Assembly: GCA_016933745.1 (NCBI GenBank)
Contig: JAFGAK010000311.1
Span: forward strand, 1 to 36,453
Direction of reading: 5' to 3'
DNA: 36,453 bases
From: Bacteroidales bacterium
GTDB lineage: Bacteria; Bacteroidota; Bacteroidia; Bacteroidales; UBA12170
The notes below the pieces were generated by a model. It did not search any database. It saw only the letters and a program-made list of their open reading frames with translations, and was not told the origin of the DNA. A program made the position numbers and the translations under genes. Of the stretch, positions 32,346 to 36,453 are shown piece after piece (position 1 is the first letter of the stretch; every line of letters begins with the position of its first letter).

Positions 32346-34439
32346 TTATTTAAGCCACTTATCTAGCCACTCGAAAAACGAACGCTGCCAAAGCACTCCA
32401 TTTTGCGGATGCAACACCCAATGGTTTTCGTTAGGGAAATACAAATATTTAGCTGGAATATCTCTTAAAACGGCTGCATTAAATGCGCTCATTCCTTGAG
32501 AAGCAACAATCCGATAATCTAATTCGCTATGAATGACCATGATTGGAGTATCCCAATTTTGCACAAATTTATGTGGCGAATTAGCATAAGTTCTTTGAGC
32601 AATCTTATTGGATTTATCCCAGAACGGACCACCTAAATCCCAATCAGCAAACCACATTTCTTCTGTTTCCAAATACTGTTGCTCTAAATTAAACATGCCA
32701 TCGTGTGCAATAAAAGCTTTGAAACGCTTCTCATGATTTCCTGCCAACCAATAAACAGAAAATCCACCATAACTAGCTCCAACAGCACCCAAACGGTTGG
32801 CATCTACCCATTTTTCTTGTTTCACGTTATCAATTGCACTTAGGTAATCTTTCATATTTTGTCCACCGTAATCACCACTAATCTGCTCTAGCCATTCCTG
32901 ACCAAAACCAGGCAAACCTCTACGATTTGGGGCAACAATCACATAATCATTTGCTGCCATCATTTGGAAATTCCATCGATAGGACCAAAACTGACTAACT
33001 GTTCCTTGAGGTCCTCCTTGACAATACAATAATCCTGGATAGGTTTTGTTTTCATCAAAATGCGGTGGAAGAATTACCCAAACCAACATTTGTTTTTGAT
33101 CTGTTGTCATCACCCATCTCTTGGTAACTTCACCAAAAGTAAGTTGATCCAATAAATGTTTGTTTTCGAATGAAAGCTCAGTAGCTTCACCATTCGAAGG
33201 ATCAACAGAGTAAATTTCTTGTGGTTTGGACATGGAAACACGAGTTGCTATCAATTTATTTCCTGCTTCAACTACACTATGATAATCATGAACACCTTCG
33301 GTTAATTTCTGAATTGAACCACTTGCCACATCCAATTTATAAATCTCTTCTGTGGCATGCCAATCGCTAATAAAGTAAAGCGATTTACTATCAGCCGACC
33401 AACTCAAACCGTTTGCATTTTGATCAAAATCTTTGGTACAATACGTTTTGTCACCCGTGGCTAGATCTAAAACAAATAATCTTGATTTATCAGATTCATA
33501 ACCATCGCGTTCCATACTTTCCCAGGCTAAATAAGCTCCGTTAGGTGAAAATGTTGGATTGATATCGTATCCCATCATTCCCTCTGTTAGATTGGTTGTT
33601 TGTTTACTTTCCAAATTATAGGAATACAAATCAGAGTTAGTACTTTTTGAATACGCTTTTCCTTCGAGTTTTCGAGATGTATAGACGATGTTTTTACTAT
33701 CGGGAGTCCAAGAAATCTGTTCTGTTCCACCAAAAGGTTTTAAAGGAGCGTCCCAAGGTTCATCTTTCATAATATCGAAGGCTTCTCCTAAACTTCCTTT
33801 TTCGTAGCTTGCCACAAAAATATGCGAGAAAGAATCCACCCAACTATCCCAATGGCGATACATTAAATCGGTCATTTCTCGAGCCGTTGTTTTATGTAAA
33901 TCCGGATTTCTATCAACCACCGTTTTATAAATTTTCACTTCTTTGGTAAAAAGAACTTTACTCATATCTGGAGCATAGAGAAAGCCCGAAATTCCATCTT
34001 CCACATCTGAAACCTGACGAGGATTTGTGCCATCTGCATCCATTTCCCACAATTGCATCGATCCGGAAGCTGCACTCATGTATCCAATTCGCTGACCATC
34101 AGGGCGCCATACTGCTCCATATTCCCCACTTGCTGTGGTCGTAATTTGTTTTTTGTTTTCGCCGTTGACATCCATTAAAAATAGCTCACGATTACTCTTA
34201 TCTTCTTCTACAGAATAATAAGATACGCCGTAAAGTATTTTTTGCAAATCAGGCGATATTTGAACTTCGCTCAAACGGCCAAATGCCCAAAGAATTTCCG
34301 GAGTCATGATGTCTGATTCTAACTCAAGCATATGCTTTCCAATCACATTTTCAGGTACTTTTTCTACTGCTTTTTCTTGTTTACAAGATGTAAAAAAGAT
34401 TAGCAGTAATGCACTTACTAATAAACTTAGATTTTTCAT
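32346..34439 (-). CDS. S9 family serine peptidase lipoprotein (prolyl-oligopeptidase/acylaminoacyl type)
   Basis: 697 residues. The signal peptide ends in lipobox FFTSC (Cys19), so the enzyme is anchored in the envelope. Residues about 50-420 form a PD40/WD40-like beta-propeller (repeats such as ISPDLQKILYGVSYY, WRPDGQRIGYMSAASG, FSPNGAYLAWESME, WSADSKSLYFISDW). The alpha/beta-hydrolase domain (about 445-697) has S556 in GASYGGF as nucleophile, D641 in HSELDYRIV and H673 in NENHWVLHP as the other triad members, all in the right order. Such enzymes release short peptides or remove N-terminal groups. The POT transporter in the same window could import the products, a speculative link. The gene is monocistronic with its own terminator. 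Confidence 0.9.
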   Translation of the reverse strand: MKNLSLLVSALLLIFFTSCKQEKAVEKVPENVIGKHMLELESDIMTPEILWAFGRLSEVQISPDLQKILYGVSYYSVEEDKSNRELFLMDVNGENKKQITTTASGEYGAVWRPDGQRIGYMSAASGSMQLWEMDADGTNPRQVSDVEDGISGFLYAPDMSKVLFTKEVKIYKTVVDRNPDLHKTTAREMTDLMYRHWDSWVDSFSHIFVASYEKGSLGEAFDIMKDEPWDAPLKPFGGTEQISWTPDSKNIVYTSRKLEGKAYSKSTNSDLYSYNLESKQTTNLTEGMMGYDINPTFSPNGAYLAWESMERDGYESDKSRLFVLDLATGDKTYCTKDFDQNANGLSWSADSKSLYFISDWHATEEIYKLDVASGSIQKLTEGVHDYHSVVEAGNKLIATRVSMSKPQEIYSVDPSNGEATELSFENKHLLDQLTFGEVTKRWVMTTDQKQMLVWVILPPHFDENKTYPGLLYCQGGPQGTVSQFWSYRWNFQMMAANDYVIVAPNRRGLPGFGQEWLEQISGDYGGQNMKDYLSAIDNVKQEKWVDANRLGAVGASYGGFSVYWLAGNHEKRFKAFIAHDGMFNLEQQYLETEEMWFADWDLGGPFWDKSNKIAQRTYANSPHKFVQNWDTPIMVIHSELDYRIVASQGMSAFNAAVLRDIPAKYLYFPNENHWVLHPQNGVLWQRSFFEWLDKWLK

Positions 34440-34530
34440 TTTAATATATTTTATTTTTTACGTTTTGATATTTATTACAGCGAAGTTAATAATTTCATAC
34501 TCATATAATTGTATAAAAATGCCATTATTC

Positions 34531-35646
34531 CTAAGAATTCATTTTTAAATAATTAGCAATTTCTTGAGCGGCTTTCGTGGAAGCACCTCCTGTTCCCAAC
34601 TTATTTTTCAGTTCAGCAAATTCGTGCAACATTTGACTTCTTTTAGGCGAATCTGCTAGAATCTTCTTTAATTCCCTTTTCAAATTCATATAATTCAAAT
34701 CGTTCTGTATTAACTCCTTAACTACTTCTTTATCCATGATTAAATTGACCAAAGAAATAAAGGGAATATCAACAATTCGTTTGGCAATTTGATAAGATAT
34801 TGCGCTGCCTTTGTAGCAGACAACTTCAGGAATTTCAAGCAATGCGGTTTCTAATGTTGCCGTACCGGAAGTAACTAGCGCGGCTTCGGAGTGCATCAGT
34901 AACTGATGTGTTTTGTTAGCAACTAGATTGACATTCTGCTTTTGGACAAAAGGTTGATAATACTCATTATCAATAGAAGGAGCTCCAGCTATGACAAATT
35001 GATAATCCGGGAAATCGGGAACTATCGTAAGCATGATCGAAAGCATCTTATTTATTTCTTGCTTTCTACTTCCTGGCAAAAGTGCAACGATTGGTTTTTC
35101 CGAAAGACCGTTCTGTTTTTTGAATTCCAGATCGTTTGACTTTACCGGAAGCGCATCCAATAATGGGTGTCCAACAAACTCAACATCTACCTTGTATTTT
35201 GAATAAAAATCTTTTTCGAAAGGAAGAATTACAAGCATTTTTCCAACATGTTTTTTTATTTCATGTACACGAGATTTTTTCCAAGCCCAAACTTGTGGAC
35301 TGATATAATATACCACTTTAAATTTGTGCTGATGGGCGAATTTAGCAATTCGCAAATTAAAACCCGGATAATCGACAAGTATCAACACATCCGGTTCCCA
35401 AGTTAACAGATCTTGTTTACAAAAAGTGATATTGCTTAAAATCGTCCGTAGGTTAAACAAAACTTCTACAAAACCCATGAAAGCGAGATCACGATAGTGC
35501 CTAACAATCTCTGCTCCCTGCTTTTCCATTAAATCACCACCCCAAACTCTAAATTCTGCATGAGCATCTTGAAGTTTGATCGCTTTCATCAAATTGGCAG
35601 CGTGTAAATCGCCCGAAGCTTCTCCTGTTATGATGTAATATTTCAT
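34531..35646 (-). CDS. lpxB: Lipid-A-disaccharide synthase
   Basis: 371 residues, standard length for the GT19 enzyme that joins lipid X and UDP-2,3-diacylglucosamine into the lipid A disaccharide at the inner membrane. Diagnostic segments are MKYYIITGEASGDLHAANLM at the start, FMGFVEVLFNLRTI near 75, YISPQVWAWKKSRVHEIKKH near 127 (catalytic region) and LLPGSRKQEI near 190. SGTATLETALLEIPEVVCYK near 257 is the sugar-nucleotide-binding site. It confirms an LPS-bearing cell. It follows surE after 36 bp without a terminator, so the two are co-transcribed, an arrangement common in Bacteroidota. Confidence 0.95.
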   Translation of the reverse strand: MKYYIITGEASGDLHAANLMKAIKLQDAHAEFRVWGGDLMEKQGAEIVRHYRDLAFMGFVEVLFNLRTILSNITFCKQDLLTWEPDVLILVDYPGFNLRIAKFAHQHKFKVVYYISPQVWAWKKSRVHEIKKHVGKMLVILPFEKDFYSKYKVDVEFVGHPLLDALPVKSNDLEFKKQNGLSEKPIVALLPGSRKQEINKMLSIMLTIVPDFPDYQFVIAGAPSIDNEYYQPFVQKQNVNLVANKTHQLLMHSEAALVTSGTATLETALLEIPEVVCYKGSAISYQIAKRIVDIPFISLVNLIMDKEVVKELIQNDLNYMNLKRELKKILADSPKRSQMLHEFAELKNKLGTGGASTKAAQEIANYLKMNS

Positions 35647-35682
35647 GATACTATAGTGAACGCTTTCTTTTAAATTTTCCTT

Positions 35683-36450
35683 TTAGGAATGGTTTTCGAG
35701 GTATTTCAAAGAAGCTATTTGTTCGTGTGCAGTAAGGTCGATTTTTACTGGAACGATCGAAGCAAAACTGTCTTCAATTGCTTTTAAATCATTTTCCAAA
35801 TCTGTGTCTTTATTCACAAAAACACCTGTTAACCAATGGTATGCACCACCTCTAGGATCTATTCGAGTTTCAAATTCCTCGCGCCAGCAAGCATTTGCTT
35901 GACGAGTTACTTTTATCCCTTTAATTTCTTTTGTCACCGGAAAGTTTACGTTCAAACAAACGCCTTGAGGTAGTCCGTTTTTCAAAATTTGAGAAACAAT
36001 TTTTGTTACAAACTTTCTTGCTGGCTCAAAATCAAGGTGGTGACTAAAGTCATTCATCGAAAAGCCAATCGACGGAATTTCATCGATGCAGCCTTCCACT
36101 ACTGCAGCCATTGTACCGGAATATACAATATTGATTGCAGCATTTGAGCCATGATTAACTCCGGAAACTAACAAATCCGGTTTTTCTTTAAGAACAACTT
36201 GCTCACCTAACTTTACACAATCAACTGGTGTTCCATTGCAGGAATATTCTTTATATCCGGGTTCTTCTTTTAGCAACTTCAGACGAAGAGGCGTGTGTAC
36301 AGTAATTGCATGACCCATCCCCGATTGTGGACTATCAGGTGCAACAATCACTACATCGCCTAAATTTTTTACTACATCGATTAAGAATCTTATGCCTTGT
36401 GCATGAATTCCATCGTCGTTAGTTATCAGTATCTTCGGTTTTTTTATCAT
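35683..36450 (-). CDS. surE: 5'/3'-nucleotidase SurE
   Basis: 255 residues, start ATG at 36450 and complete in the window. The start MIKKPKILITNDDGIHAQGI contains the conserved metal-binding aspartates D12-D13 in TNDDG. Further motifs are VVIVAPDSPQSGMGHAITVH, SCNGTPVDCVKLGEQV, and DLLVSGVNHGSNAAINIVYS followed by GTMAAVVEG, which supply the Ser and Asn metal ligands. SurE dephosphorylates nucleoside monophosphates and related phosphates, in many bacteria in stationary phase. The protein is cytoplasmic. It is the first gene of the surE-lpxB unit; its promoter lies beyond the window, since only three bases precede the start. Confidence 0.95.
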   Translation of the reverse strand: MIKKPKILITNDDGIHAQGIRFLIDVVKNLGDVVIVAPDSPQSGMGHAITVHTPLRLKLLKEEPGYKEYSCNGTPVDCVKLGEQVVLKEKPDLLVSGVNHGSNAAINIVYSGTMAAVVEGCIDEIPSIGFSMNDFSHHLDFEPARKFVTKIVSQILKNGLPQGVCLNVNFPVTKEIKGIKVTRQANACWREEFETRIDPRGGAYHWLTGVFVNKDTDLENDLKAIEDSFASIVPVKIDLTAHEQIASLKYLENHS

Positions 36451-36453
36451 CCA

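Noticed and set aside
1-36453. CRISPR array, tRNA, rRNA, insertion sequence or prophage
   Set aside because: No regularly spaced repeats, no cloverleaf-type or rRNA sequence, no transposase, integrase or terminal inverted repeats seen on either strand.

Overview
This is an AT-rich, densely packed chromosomal segment of a bacterium in the phylum Bacteroidota. The evidence is the gene families present (DUF1573 lipoprotein next to yajC, DUF4834 next to YfhO, CBM9/DUF5916 outer-membrane protein, BlaI-type regulator, M64 and S9 peptidases, surE-lpxB for an LPS-bearing envelope). The intergenic spaces also repeatedly carry the Bacteroidota -7 promoter box TAnnTTTG. I cannot fix the order: ptb-buk would suit a fermenting or facultative member, and the secreted families would suit Flavobacteriales, Cytophagales or Marinilabiliales. 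No rRNA, tRNA, CRISPR, insertion sequence, phage gene or attachment site was seen, and no gene-free stretch exceeds 300 bp.

Layout. 1-3.2 kb: a truncated SirB1/transglutaminase-like gene (minus), a Bax-like glucosaminidase, an unknown lipoprotein and a nucleoside phosphorylase. 3.4-9.6 kb (plus): cinA, a secreted M64 metallopeptidase, phosphate butyryltransferase and butyrate kinase, and the 23S rRNA methyltransferase RlmD, which converges on shikimate kinase with overlapping stop codons. 10.2-14.8 kb: DUF1573-yajC, a strong terminator, then ybbR-coaE-tex. 14.9-17.6 kb: a POT-family transporter, a terminator and a YhcC-like radical SAM protein. 17.8-20.4 kb (minus): a large CBM9/DUF5916 protein.

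20.6-29.3 kb is an envelope and surface-glycan region: DUF4834-YfhO-glycosyltransferase (plus), gpsA (minus), a Wzx/MOP-type flippase (plus), and a minus-strand pair of glycosyltransferase and zinc-ribbon methyltransferase. 29.4-32.3 kb is the least characterised part: a two-gene operon of secreted/membrane proteins, a secreted protein with a probable TIM-barrel fold, and an orphan BlaI-type repressor whose promoter carries two operator-like dyads 20 bp apart. 32.3-36.45 kb (minus): an S9 peptidase lipoprotein, lpxB and surE.

Most of the window is housekeeping and envelope biology in conserved arrangements. I did not find a clear new multi-gene system. The best leads are the BlaI promoter, the secreted 'LEFEFW' family, the period-8 degenerate intergenic repeats, and the nearly leaderless yhcC promoter. 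Several start codons were moved downstream because the longest reading frames begin at TTG or GTG inside terminators or promoter boxes.
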